Shown here piece after piece: positions 33,467-46,060 of a stretch of DNA of 64,000 nucleotides (the first letter of the stretch is position 1; every line of letters begins with the position of its first letter). The DNA comes from Diorhabda sublineata (lineage: Eukaryota > Arthropoda > Insecta > Coleoptera > Chrysomelidae). The notes beneath the pieces are model-generated. The model searched no databases. It had not been told where the DNA came from and worked only from the letters and a program-made list of their open reading frames with translations. Both the position numbers and the translations under genes were made by a program. The stretch lies in assembly GCF_026230105.1 (NCBI RefSeq), contig NC_079475.1, forward strand, positions 13,408,125 through 13,472,124. Direction: 5' to 3'.

Positions 33467-33999
33467 TGTTTGCGTTTCGTTCGCGATCTAAGGTAAGAAT
33501 GAGTTTGACAGCACCAACGATGATTATTTAAATCGGACTAACAAGCGCAGATTGTGGTTTTAGTACATATCTGATTGTGTTGCTAACACCATTCCACGCC
33601 AACAAGTTTTAGTACGTGGGCCGAGAGCAAGTACACATGAACTGTGTCTACAATGGAGTTAATAGGGGTAATAGGATAGAAATTAAATCTGATAAACTTC
33701 TATTAGTGGAAAATATGTATGAAATAAACGGTCAATAACAACTACTAGCGTTCTAGAGAATATTTGAGTAGGAAATTATCACTCCGAAAATACTTAGTCA
33801 TAGAAATCATTCTTTTTAATCAAATAACAAATTTAATTCCATTGAAAATACTGTTATAGAATGACATATCTATCCAACTTGAGTCCACGATTATTTGATT
33901 ATAAGGTAACATCCCAGTCACGCAACCATCAAAGTATTTTTTAAATAAAATTCATACATGAAATAGTATTTAATTTATATAATAATAACAATGTTATTA
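33467..33999. other. no recognised feature
   Basis: AT-rich spacer. Confidence 0.4.
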
Positions 34000-34320
34000 A
34001 TATAATTAATTATTTTCATTGTTTTCATCTTCTTCATTAATTTACTTTGGAAATCTTCTCCTTTTTCCTCTTTCTTTAATAATAGGTCTAACGCCTGTTT
34101 CTTCTTTGATATCTTTTCTCATCCTGGATCTAGATGTTCATTCCACCTCTTTCGTAGTCGACATCTACTCCGTGTTCCAATTGGAGAGTAAAGAAATTTT
34201 TGATGAAATTATGAATCTTGTCTGTTCCTCTCAGTACAATATTTTAGTGAAATTCGATTCCTTAATATTCTGTTTCAAATAAAACTTAACGTTAATCAAT
34301 TCACGCGATTTTTGCTTTGT
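34000..34320 (+). repeat. dispersed repeat family Z, copy 1
   Basis: Matches 36620-36915 in the same orientation. Shared blocks: AATAGGTCTAACGCCTGTTT, TCCAATTGGAGAGTA, GATGAAATTATGAAT and AACGTTAAT.AATTCACG. Read on the minus strand it resembles a degraded LINE 3' tail with basic residues (RLRKRWNEHLDPG), but this is weak. Confidence 0.75.
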
Positions 34321-36619
34321 ATAAAGCAATCAAAAGACGGTGAGTCCTGTGACAAAATGAGTAGTTCGACTCGTGTGGATATTGAGCTTCTAGTATTAGA
34401 AAAAGTGTGCCTTGATTGTTGATTTTACTTGTACTCCTTCATAAGAAAGAGTCCTGATGAATTGACATTCCAGGCGTCTGCAGGTAAACTTGATGTTCAT
34501 GTGCGTTCCACGTCTACCATGTCAACGCTATAAGCGAGATTTTGTTGAACAGTGATGTGATAGTATCGACGACTTTTCTTCTATGCTTTAAACTGTCCAA
34601 GTTTCGGATTCACTCTGGATCGTCTATAAGTCAAATGGTTCTTGTCTGATCTTTAGTTCTTAATGAGGACTACAAATATTTATGAAGATGCCTTAATTAT
34701 TTTGGCCACATGAATATGCCAGGACTTATAAATCCTCCAACAGGCGAATTTACGTTGAACGTGATATTTTATGTCTAGACAGGACCAAATCCCGAACCGC
34801 AGCACCAGCCTTACTTGTAAAAACATTAGCCTTAAACTCAATCAAATTGGTTCTACCTGATTCTAGAATGTTTTCAATATCGCTATTGATAGTAAGATGT
34901 TATCGACGGCGAGGTTAAAGATCCTGTTGGCAGTTTTGTAGATTAGATCAATGATATGCAAGAGAAAAAATGTAAATGATAAGATACATTTTTGGGAGAG
35001 TACTAAGCGAAGATTACAAACCATATGGTCTTAATTTATTTAGAAGGTTGCATGCCAGACCCGTCGATAGGTTTCATAATGTCAAGAACGATTGCCCAAA
35101 ATTCTGCATTCATGGTTTATTATACAAAGTAAAAAAAATGTTATTGTTAATTGGAAGTTTGAAAATTTCATCTAATCAGATAAACTAACTGAGTTGGTGA
35201 AAATAAACTATGGTGGTAACAAATTTGATACATCCAATGGAGTAGCTTTAGAACAAATAATGTTTTGTTGAATGAAATTATTGAGGTAACAAGCTGCATC
35301 AAAAAATGAATATAAAATAATCTAATGTAACATTTGAAGAATATGAATTTTTATGTAAACTTCTCGATATAATCAGTAGGTTCTTGGTGAAATACAATAT
35401 TTCAAATCATGTGAATGGATCTAAATTGTTGTGAAATTTCTCTTTGAGAAGTGCATAGTGTGAATAGTGCAATGGTGATTCATACTGGTTTTTGAATATA
35501 CTTTATAATTCAATAATAATTCAAAAATATTTCCGTGGGCGGAATAGAATCCGTGTCTCCTGATGCAAAGTTATTCTAGATCTATTCCATTCACTTATTC
35601 CTAAGCTAATACTGGTTATGTATTCATGATAATTTAAATGTTAATAATAATTAAATATTCTTATAGAAAATTTCAAATTAGAAAGTGCGATGTTTTCCAT
35701 TCCAAAGTTCTTTTTAACTACGACTATTAAAATTAAATAATAAAATAATTCCAATAACAATTAGATCTCCTTCGATGTTTTGAATAAAGTTTTTTTCATA
35801 ATAATCGACCACGAAACCAGTAATAAAACCTCTTCTGTATTCACTCTTCGTCACCCTTTGTTTCAGATATAAATAGAGGTAACTGTTTAGGAATTTCGTG
35901 TAGAGGTTGTGTATCTTTCATATAAAACTGGTTCACGAACATCTTTCCATACAATTTAACTCTAATAGTTAAACTAGATAGTTGAACATTTGATTTGCTA
36001 CTTTTACTAAATCAATTCTGTTCCTAAATTCAGTAAATTAATCTTTCACTTAACATAAAACCGTAAGATAACATTACATAGTTCAGAATAGCCAATTAAA
36101 CGTAACTTTTTCGATGATTCTCTAGGATTTTCTTTAGTACCAATCTAGTTTTTTAGATTAGTACTCGCGACGGATATCACGGATAAATATTGAAAGTCAC
36201 TTTGTGAAGATACTGATCACAAGAGAGGATGCTGTGACTATAGTTATATAACAATGTTAATTTCAGATCTTATCTTTCAATCAACATTTGAATTATAAGT
36301 TAGAGAATACGTATAATGAAGTAGAAACAGATTTCGACTAGAATATTGCGTAAACAATATCTTGGAAATAAATACTATGATAAAAGCAACGAATATATCA
36401 TATCACAAAGAATCCAATGGAAATGAATGGATAGGTAAATATGAAAATGATTTAGTAAATGTTAAGGAACATTACTCCTAAAGGCGAAATAGCTTAATTG
36501 ACTAGGTTGAAAAAATATATCAAAAAAGATTAGACAATGCAAAATGAGGGAAAGAAGCAAAAGATTCAGCGGTATACACGGAAGAACTTGGCGATAAAAG
36601 AACGCGGGGCTGTCACACT
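34321..36619. other. no recognised gene
   Basis: AT-rich. The 34400-34950 part has higher complexity and might be an old LINE on the minus strand, but no motif could be fixed. A block around CGACTAGAATATTGCGTAA (36337-36356) recurs near 37040. Confidence 0.35.
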
Positions 36620-36915
36620 CATGCCATTATTTTCATTTTCTTAATTAATTTACTTTTAGTGAAGAAACCTTCACCTTCTTCCATAATAGGTCTAACGCCT
36701 GTTTCTTCTTTGATATATTTTCTCATTCTGGATCTAAATGGTCACTCCAACTCTCGTGGTCGAAACCTACTCCGTATTCCAATTGGAGAGTAGAGAAATC
36801 TTTTGATGAAATTATGAATATTCTCTGTTCTTTTCAGTGCAATATTTTAGTTAAATTCGGTTCCTCAATATTTTGTTTCATATAAAAATTAACGTTAATT
36901 AATTCACGGGTGCAA
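36620..36915 (+). repeat. dispersed repeat family Z, copy 2
   Basis: Second copy of the 34000-34320 sequence, with small indels and substitutions. Confidence 0.75.
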
Positions 36916-38609
36916 ACTGGAGAGGTTGAATCTTTTTACAAAATAAGTAGTTCATGTGGTGTGGAGATGCCTTAGGATATTGATCTTGAGCTTTTAGATT
37001 TGAATTAGTATTTGGAAAATATAATTAATTTTACAGACTTCGACTAGAATTTTGCGTAAGCAAACAAGAAATGAATGGAAATTAATAGCAAGATAAATAA
37101 GAAAATATTTTTATAAATATTGGAGAACATTAGAAGCGAAACAGCTAAAAGCTATTATGTCAACAAACGAGCGCGTAGAGCCAGGTGCCGTAGGAACGGA
37201 TACGGGAATGACTTTTTCATAATATTTTCTCTATTTCGGCTTGTATTCACATTATTTATTTATAGAAAAATTGTTAAAAATATACATTAGAGAAATTACA
37301 TCGTAATGTAGGTAGTCGGTTGGTAGCACTGATTCATGTTTGACAGTTAACTTGAAATATTATTTGAATTTGAAATTTTGTTTTATTCAAAAAAACTCAT
37401 CCTGTAAACTTCATTTATACAACCAGAATTGCAAGGCGTGGCCTATACCGCCATAAATAATTTACTACTTGTTGAATAAAAAAAATATGAAAAATTTATG
37501 GCTTGTTTTTTGGATATTATCACAGAATATGTGTTAATTGCTTTTTTTGATGCCATCAGTAGAAGTTATAAATACTTAACAATGTACCTGACTTATTCCA
37601 CGTTAAATTAAACGTAAATGATTTGTTAAATATTATGCATCGTCCCTTCAGCTGTCAACATGAAACAGTTATTCAGGGACACCAACTGACTATAGAAAAT
37701 TACCTAAAATCTTTTAAAAATGATGTCCATTCACACAAAAAAATGCGTGTGAGAATAACGTTGTTCTTTAACACCGACTTCATTTAAAATTCGTATTTTT
37801 TTGTTTTTAGTTCCAATTTGATAAACTGAAGGCTTCTGAGGAATTTACTTTAGTAAATTTTAATATAAAATGAATAAGGCCAAGATAAGAGCTTTTATTT
37901 GTTTGTAATTCAGTCATGTTTGCCTCACATCTTTTGATAATACAGTTTTTCTAACGTTTATAGAAATACTATTAGGAAAAACTTCCTCACAGGTACACAA
38001 TTTTCTTTAAAACACGATTTTACATTCTTGTTCTTTTTCCCAATGTTTAATTTTTGCTCATTTTTTCACACAAATCGAGATGGAAATACCTTTTTTGGTA
38101 TATTTGTACTAATTTTAATGTAATCAAAAAGTGGAATATTGTGCCCCACGTGTTGCTTGTGATTATCGTGAAAGATATTTGAAAGGCAAGCAGCTCTTAA
38201 TTAAACAATGAATGGAATATGAGGTGAGAAGTTTGCAATACCAAGGATCTGCCAAGAATCAAAAGACCAAATGCTACTTTTGCCAGAAAAAATGCAAAAT
38301 CTATCCTGATCTAACATATACGATCTAACACGACCAGTACCTGAGTCACCGACAAATTATCGCAAAGAAGTAGATCATTTGTCGATACAAATAGAAGTAA
38401 TTCCGATAAGGACAACCAAAACACAATCTCAATACTACAGAAGATTTTAACGACATAAATTTTCCAAACAATAAATCAAAGATTTAGCTTGAATCAGTAG
38501 AATTTTGCTAGATGATGTCAATATCACGGATCAGTGAACTAGACATGAAACGTTTTTTACATAAGAAGATGGATTTGTTTTTGTAATGACATAAAAGATG
38601 TGTACGAAG
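36916..38609. other. no recognised gene
   Basis: AT-rich. Near 37030-37060 there is a second copy of the CTTCGACTAGAATTTTGCGT block. A plus-strand reading at 38200-38320 (AKNQKTKCYFCQKKCK) is Cys-rich and could be a piggyBac C-terminal finger, but this is not secure. Confidence 0.35.
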
Positions 38610-39015
38610 AAATTGATATTCGATGTGTTCCTAACAATAGTTATTTGTATGCCAAGGATTGAAAGTGCTACTTTGTTGGACGAGCCTGAAAACGAGTCCA
38701 AGAGATGGAATCTCTGTAGATGTGTTTGTGATTTCGATACAATTTGTAGATATGTTTGTGTCTTCGATAGAATTTGTTGATGGATTCGTATTTGTGGTTG
38801 AAGAAACTCATGCAAAATCATAGAAGTAAAACTGTCAGCTGTCAACATTGAAGTGGCTAGAGTCACATTTGAGGAAATTAAAGTTTTCTACTCCAGAGCG
38901 TACCGAAAGTGTTTTGCAATACAGTCACTTTTACTACATGGAACACTTAGAACGCAACTTTCGGTATGTAAATGAATACAGAACGAACAACTTTCAGATG
39001 GTGTCGTCTAAAAAT
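38610..39015 (+). repeat. dispersed repeat family X, copy 2
   Basis: Shares TTATTTGTATGCCAAGGATTG, the roughly 33-36 bp minisatellite near 38712-38800, GTCAACATTGAAGTGGCTAG, and AATGAATACAGAACGAACAA with copies 1 and 3. The end GTGTCGTCTAAAAA is slightly changed. On the plus strand the second half is open (LESHLRKLKFSTPERTESVL), but this is not a recognised protein. Confidence 0.85.
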
Positions 39016-41104
39016 AGTAGCTTACGACTAGCGGCTCGCCCTGCAATTTGCCCACTCTTCCAGTAAAAGACCACTTTCGGGAAGTATTACGTACAATTTT
39101 TTTTAAACGGGGATTGTTGTACCATAAACTTCATATTATTCAGTCTTACATTTTGAATATCCATTTTATAATAAATGTCATGTTTTCAACTAAACGTCAA
39201 AATATGTCAAGTTATTTTATAGTTTCAAATAATACAAAACTCGTTTACTATAGAAACCAATTGACCACTATCTTAGACTAACTATTTTATTATTTATTTT
39301 ATTAAAGTTAGGTCGGAAAGTAAATAAAAATGAGTCCGGTAAAAGCTTTTACGGGACTATCACAATAATTTTCTAGCAAGTACTAATTTTTAGCCCGTTT
39401 TAAAAAATGTATTAACAGTACAACAACAATCTGTTTTAATACACAACGGAAATAAATTCCCAATCCTTCCAAACAGTCACTGAATACAACAACAGAAAAT
39501 TATGACAGTATCAAAATCTAGGAATCTGTTCCACGAATATAACTGGCATTAAGATTTCAAAATGATAGGAGTTCTAAAGGGATTACAGAACAGGATATAC
39601 AATGTATCTATGTTATATATGCCTAGGGAATAGCAGAGCTGATACTAAGCACTGTATTCAACGGTAATGGCCTGTAAGAACAAATCTTTTTGTTTGGAAA
39701 GAAAAATTTAAGCCGATGGTCGAAGCGGAACGCCACCTCTGCATCTTGGACTAGAGTTGATGAAACAAGTTGTTAAAAACTGAATATGACTTCAGAAGCT
39801 TTTGGATAGTAAAGGTTTTTTCCAAAGTTATAAGCTAGAGTTTTTGTTGATCCGCAAATTTTTGGTGATAAAAATTTCATAGTAAAAATAAAAATAATAT
39901 TTATGGTTCTATCTTTGATAAAAAATTAAAAGCAGACGATTTGAAAAAAATCGTTCAGTGGTCTTCTAAATACAAAATCAAATTTTCTCAAATCTTATAA
40001 TCATTTGTTTTTCTAATTATAACTTAAAATATCAACATCGTATGCTGTAAGGTCAAAGTCAATTTTTGTGTTGACCCTGTAATTAGTGGAGAGGTAATAA
40101 AATGAAGAAGGATGTCTGCGCTAGAAGAAGATGAGTTTATTGTGAACTTTTTGTTTATATTGTATAGAAAAATCAGAACTAATATAACTGTAATTTTTTT
40201 TTATTTCTCTGTGGGTGCCGCAGCGGATTGAACTGATGAATCATAGCAGAGAATCTCCATTCAATTACATTTCACGCCAATCTATGAAAAAATGTATAAT
40301 ATGGCAATTAACGTATCAATACGTAATATTTGCACAAACCTGAGAATTTCAAAAAATCACGCACACGTCAAGAATGTTGAGAACATAAAGAAATACTGTA
40401 TTTTCACATTATTTGTAAAAGATGCATGTTTTTAGAACATTTGTATATATTCGAGTTTATTAATTAGAACAAAGTTTTTGTCAGCTAGATTATAAGCGTT
40501 GTCGTAATGTGTTTGTGGCAAAACTAAACACTATTAAATTTCGTTGTTTCCTCAATAAAAAAAAACATTAAATTCATGAATTGAAATTTTTAACTAATTA
40601 ATTCCCAGACGACCAATATAAAAGTATTAGAATCCACCGAAATATACTTTGTGTTTAATTTTTCCACAATCCCACTACGATAACTATCATATTCAAGTCT
40701 ATATGCTTAGTAACAATCTTAAGTGAATCAAGTTCGAATAGATCAAGGTGCTAGATATAATCTGTACCATATCTTATTATTTTGATAAAAATTATAACAA
40801 AATTAAACTAATAATGTACTGTTACTAACTAATCTAACACAAACGGAATTCATGGTAATTATTAAAAACTACAACAAATACAGAACTCATTAAGGCAAAC
40901 AACTAGAGCAGAGATATAAGCGTCAACTTGAGAAACAATGTAAAGTAACCTTTGACTAAGAATTAGCATCATCTTTTAAAGTGGATCTTTTAGAAAACAG
41001 TTGGTTCGTTCTCCATCTATTCTCCTATACGCAATAAATTGGTATTAAGTTCTTACTTGCTATTTTCTGCACGATTTGAATATCGAATTGAAATATGTGT
41101 GTAT
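39016..41104. other. no recognised gene
   Basis: AT-rich. No supported frame or repeat boundary. Confidence 0.4.
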
Positions 41105-42090
41105 ATACGACGAATGTCTGAAAAGTTTACAATATAACAAAAAAGCATAATCTCCTTTTAAGTCCATACAATTTTTCCAACGATGATCTAAATTTTTTAA
41201 TCATTCCAAATAATAGTTGCCGTCTTTCAAATTAAAATAGGCGTTTTCGTATGGGGTAACGTACTCGTCTGATGAAAATATCTCTCTTGAAATGAAAACT
41301 TTGAGGTTAGAAAAAAGAAAGTTTTTTAGGCCAAATCTAGTAAATACAGGAGGTGCAATTCGTGAGTTTTAGCCATGGCGATTACAGAAGAGTAAGAAGT
41401 TGCGTTATTATGATTGAAAAGTACTTTTTTTCTTCGGATACGGTCGCTTTTTGCAATTTCTCCCTCTACCTTATCAAACAATGATGCTTGATACTCTCCT
41501 GTTATTATTTTACACTTTCAAAGATTGTCGATGAACACAATCCCTTGACTACCCCAAAAACAGTCGCCACCACTTTTCCGACCTCAGCAGGTTCCCCTTT
41601 GAAATCCACTGTCATGACTATGTTGTCGTTTCAGGTCTTTAAAGGTGGATCCAGGTTTCATCTATAGTTATGATTTAACGCAAAAAAGTCGACCTATTTT
41701 GCTTAAGCCTCGTCAGTTATGCCCGGGAAATGTTCATTTGATTGCGGTTTGGTTCAAAGTCAAATGCAACACTCAACCCGCATATAGCTTACTCATGTTC
41801 GATTCTTTAGCAGTATATTGCAGGTTATTGCAGTTTTTGCCATCCCCTAGTCGTTAGTCAAGCTGATATGGATACATTTGATTTCATTTGCCTCAAATTT
41901 CACAGTCATAAACGGTTATGCAGAACTGAACTCCTCTTTAATTCACGTTGGTGTATTGTCTTTCAAAAGCAAATATTTAGAACAGCCCAATACTCGTGTA
42001 TCCATTACAGAGGATATCTGTTTTGAAGACCTTTCTGAAGCTGCCACTGCGCTGGGCATCGACATAATCTTTATAAATCATCTATAGTGC
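41105..42090 (-). pseudogene. mariner transposase pseudogene, near full length (lineage M2)
   Basis: The minus strand carries LLLKDNTPT, a stop, then IKEEFSSA and MTVKFEANEIK (N-terminal HTH region, near 41990-41880). Then TIDETWIHL-like sequence with D1 (near 41665), then VVKGLCSSTIF. KKVLFNHNNATSYSSVIAMA follows, where the HQDNA block has become NHNNA so the D2 Asp is lost. Next are KTHELHLLY and a decayed D3 region, ending HRWKNCMDLKGDYA. Many stops and shifts. The order of mariner blocks is complete, so the whole gene was once present. Confidence 0.85.
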
Positions 42091-42557
42091 AATATTTCTA
42101 TTGTAAAACTAGCTTTTTTTATGAAATTAGCAAGCGTTCAGCTTGACAGAAAGGGATTAGATTTTCGCTAGTGCCAAAGAAGGTAATTTGGATGCCATAA
42201 AAACCTTTGTATGCTGCATAATGAGTATACCTAAGTCGAGAGTATGTTTCCTCACATGCAGTTCAAATGGAAGAAGTCTAGAAACCACTGCAGCGATAAT
42301 AAGAGAGGAACTTCTCATAATTTCAAAGATGGGTTGAACTGCAAGTAGCAAAAAAAATATTAATAGAAAAGGAAGTGCTCCGGATTTCTTTCAACAGGAG
42401 CTGGCAACCCTGAAGCTGTCTACTTGTACCAACTAACTTTAACTGGCATTTAAATCTAATGATTAGGAAATCCAAGGCACAACGCTAACTTCTTAAATGA
42501 AATTTGACGTATGTTGTCTCGCTGAAACAACAAAACTTTATAACTCTTATTTATATA
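42091..42557. other. no recognised feature
   Basis: Spacer between the M2 mariner relic and repeat X copy 3. Confidence 0.4.
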
Positions 42558-43080
42558 GGGCAGTAATAGTTATTTGTATGCCAAAGACTGAAAGTGTCAC
42601 TTTGTTGGACGAATCCAACAAAGTAGTATTTCAGCTGTGGCGTACACAACATTTTTTAGACGACGCATGAGATCCAAAACTTTTCAATTACACTGAGGAA
42701 ACAAAATAAATAATAGAGAATTATGAACATTTTATTTATTGAACAATATAATATACTTAATGATACTAGAAATGTCAATATTAATTTATAAATTATTTGC
42801 AAAAAGTAATGTTGATTGTACCTCTAGTATAATTATTAATATTTATTGGATTGGATGCAGATGGATTATGTATATCTCTACTAGATGTCAACTGTCAACA
42901 TTGAAATGGCTAGAGTCACATTTAAGGATGTTAGAGTTATCTACTCCAGAGCGTTCCGAAAGTGTTTTGCAGTACGGATCTATCACTGTCCACTACATGG
43001 AACACTCAAAACGCAACTTTCTATAAGTAAATGAATACAGAACGAACAACTTTCAGATGGCGTCGTCTAAAAAATGTTAA
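42558..43080 (+). repeat. dispersed repeat family X, copy 3, with inverted ends
   Basis: Longest of the three copies of this family. AACATTTTTTAGACGACGC near 42647-42665 is inverted as GCGTCGTCTAAAAAATGTT near 43061-43079, a 19 bp perfect inverted pair. The inner blocks match copy 1 (AAAAGTAATGTTGATTGTAC) and copy 2 (GTGTTTTGCAGTACGGA). This copy lacks the minisatellite. Confidence 0.85.
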
Positions 43081-43431
43081 ATGCTTATTATGTAGTCAAA
43101 TGTTATCACTTCTGGATCCAACACTTTTAATGTCACTGAGTATATTTAAAAAAACATGTATTTATAAAATAAAAACAAGTTAAATCGAATTTTATCAATA
43201 AAAATAGCTATATAATCGTGTTTTCATTCTGCTAAGATAAAACAACCATTCCTTTTTAAAATTATTGGAACAAATGAGTCATATATTCAAATACCTTGTA
43301 AACAACATTTTATATTGCTTATGATAAATATGCAGATTAAGCTTACCTACTAGACGTGGTAGTAGATTGATTAATGGGTTAGTTGATTGAAATTAGTCGA
43401 AGGATTTGATACAAATAGTACGGGTAAAGCC

Positions 43432-43716
43432 GGTACTACACGATGCGTCCAGTGTTGGTTGGTAGGTGAAGGCTGACCTAAACGCACCTAAAGAATTGAA
43501 ACCGTGGCAAAAGTGATTAATAGCGTATAGCATGGATGATACTGGCAACTCTGGTTTTTTATACAAAACACGTAGCACGGCAAGAACTGTTGGTTTCAGC
43601 TTCATTCCACTATTGGGTACTCCTTTGACGCGGGTCAAAATAACCGATTTTCCAAGGCCAACATTCCAGTGCCAAAGTTGAAAGCAAAACAAGCAATAAT
43701 TGAATATTTTCTTCAA
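43432..43716 (-). mobile_element. Harbinger-like element end, copy 2 (inverted relative to copy 1)
   Basis: Begins after TAA with AGCCGGTACTACACGATGCG, matching the end near 5157. The minus strand encodes NVGLGKSVILTRVKGVPN, then KLKPTVLAVLRVLYKKPELP. The first part resembles the peptide of copy 1. The other end was not found and the protein was not identified. Confidence 0.5.
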
Positions 43717-44019
43717 AACACTTTAATCAGCTTATACACTCACTAACACATTAACACTAAAATATACATACAATAATTTCTCAAATTTGTACTTTTGCAT
43801 ACCGTACTAATATTAATAATGAAAGGGCCTTGTCGATACTAGTTTCCCGGGTAATCCTTTTCCAGTTCCTTTAGTTGCCCCAGCTAATGAAGATTTCTCT
43901 TGAATCAACAAATCATTCGGTTTTTCTACTAGTCCAAATTCTAGGATTATCATTCTTACGAAACCGTTAAAAATTATTACGACTATAACTTTAACAATGT
44001 AAGTAGAAGTTCTTCTTCC

Positions 44020-44530
44020 GTCTAATAATAAAAATTGGTCATCGTTATATGATGAGTCTGCTTCTTTGTTATCAACAATAAAATATTGGGTAGCAGAGTT
44101 TAAACCAGGTCGTTCGACCTGTGAAGACCAGCATCGCTGTGGTCGACCAAATAAGGTAACGACTCCAAAAATGTTGAAGAAAATGTATAAAGCGGTACTG
44201 GATTAACGTCGTCTGAAAGTGCGTGAGTTAACAGACATAACCAAGGATGAAGCATGGGTCTATCATTTTACACCCGAAACAAAAGAACAATCAAAACAAT
44301 GGACTGAAAAGGGAGACCCAAAAGAGGCAAAAATCGTTCTATCTGCAGGCAAGGTCATGGCGTCGGTTTTTTGGGATGCGCGTGGGATAATTTCCATAGG
44401 TTATCTTGAAAAACGAAAAACTACCAACGACGAGTATTATGCGAACTTGTTACAACGTTTCAGCCTCAATTACCTCGCTAATAATCCTGCGCGGTTGATG
44501 CAAAAAAATGCTTTAGTTGCATATATGTTT
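44020..44530 (+). pseudogene. mariner transposase fragment (lineage M1), internally deleted
   Basis: The plus strand reads TIKYWVAEFKPGRSTCEDQH, GRPNKVTTPKMLKKMYKAVL, a stop, RRLKVRELTDI, then directly KDEAWVYHFTPETKEQSKQW, GDPKEAKIVLSAGKVMASVF, DARGIISIGYLEKRKTTNDE, and YYANLL. The region between the HTH and D1 is deleted (junction near 44238), and D2 and D3 are lost after YYANLL. It shares lineage with 22830-23695. Confidence 0.88.
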
Positions 44531-45289
44531 ACTTATATTTTGTTGTTTTTTTCTTATAATTTTCAATGGTATTACATAATTTAAACAGTTCTATAATTTT
44601 GTTTATAAATTATACGGCTGTTTAATGAGATACTTAAAATGTCGACGATGAAAAATTGATAGTGTTTATTGGATACTTTTATTTTCATTTTGTAAACCTC
44701 ATACTTCGCAGTAATGTTGTTTTGTGTAATTTGTTAAAAACAAGGAAACTAATCGTTGTTAAGCAACAACTAAATCTTGTTTATGAGTCTAATACATAAA
44801 TATTAGTCTTTGAATATCCAATTAAGATTAATTCATTTGTGGTAATATAGAATAACGTAAACTTAACATTATCGCACATATTATTTTCATGACTGGATAA
44901 ATGATATACGATTAATACTATAATTCATGTAATCATTTTGATATTACAGCTAGAATTAATCAAATTAGGATAATTTGCTTATCATTAAATCAGTACTACA
45001 CACGTCCCCGAATAACTTCCTCAATAAAAAAATAATTCTTCCACCCCTATCTTACTGATACCTGACCCAACGAATTCCAAGTTCAAGTTACCTTCTTTTG
45101 GAAATTCAAAGTCTCTTCTCTTTTATAACGTTGTAAATTTCCTTATAGCATCCTATACGATATATCTGGTACACGTTTTAGGAGAAACCAACACACTTAC
45201 ACTAACCCAGGCGAGATTTTTTGAAACGAGTAGAAACTTATTCGGTCTCGGGACAGCTAGACAAGCAGTTCTCGAACGCCTACATCTTT
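44531..45289. other. no recognised feature
   Basis: AT-rich spacer. Confidence 0.4.
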
Positions 45290-46060
45290 GCGGAGCTACG
45301 CTGCTTCTAGAGATTTGTAGATCGTTGATGCACAAGAGAAAGCACATTTTTGACCTCAAACTTAGGAGGTGTGGCCATCGACAATAATCCCTAGATCCGC
45401 GACTGTTCTATGCTTAGTCTGAATCTTGTTATCAATATTCTTTGAGGTATCTTGATCCACGACACTTTGAAGAGCTATCAAAGCTTAAAGAGGACACTGT
45501 AAACGACCCATTGCTCTATTGCACCATGTTTTGCTCTAAAGCCAAATTGATGATCTGGAATAAGTTTTTTGTTCTCTAGAACTGGTGTTAGTCGAGTTAG
45601 AAGTAGCTTTTTGATACCTTCGAAATTATAGGTGGTAAGCTTATATGATGTTAACTCTTCTGGTTTTTTTCCACTTGTTCGTACCATGATGATCTGCGAG
45701 ACTTTCCATTGAGCGGGATAGTGAACAGTCCTTAAAAGTGCATTGAAGATCTGCTGTAGCATTTTGAGACCTTTACTTGAAAGTTCTTGTAATATTTTAC
45801 CAGTCACAACATCATACCTTCCTTAGATTTAAGTTTTTCTTAAGTATATTAAGTATATAGACCATTTGCAGAGGATTGCCCAAAAAATCATTAATCTCTT
45901 TATAATCCATAGTGGGGTCTGCTTCCTTTGGATCAAATACTTTCCCCAGTTAATTAGCAATAGCATTTTCTATGTCATTCCTTGACCATTTTCTGTTGCT
46001 ATATCGTACTAGAGGGTAAAATTGTTTTCAGTTTCTCTGTCGCTTTTCCAGAGAGAATAA
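45290..46060 (-). pseudogene. Jockey-type reverse transcriptase relic
   Basis: The minus strand reads SNRKWSRNDIENAIAN, then GKVFDPKEADPTMDYKEIND (near 45950-45890), then ILKKNLNLRK and, after a shift, VTGKILQELSSKGLKMLQQI. FNALLRTVHYPAQWKVSQII follows, and LENKKLIPDHQFGFRAKHGA. This is the N-terminal part of a Jockey-clade RT up to motif 2a. Downstream motifs were not recovered. Confidence 0.82.

Noticed and set aside
41645..42087. Plus-strand ORFs of about 70 codons
   Set aside because: Antisense to the mariner relic 41105-42090, which has a clear order of transposase blocks on the minus strand.
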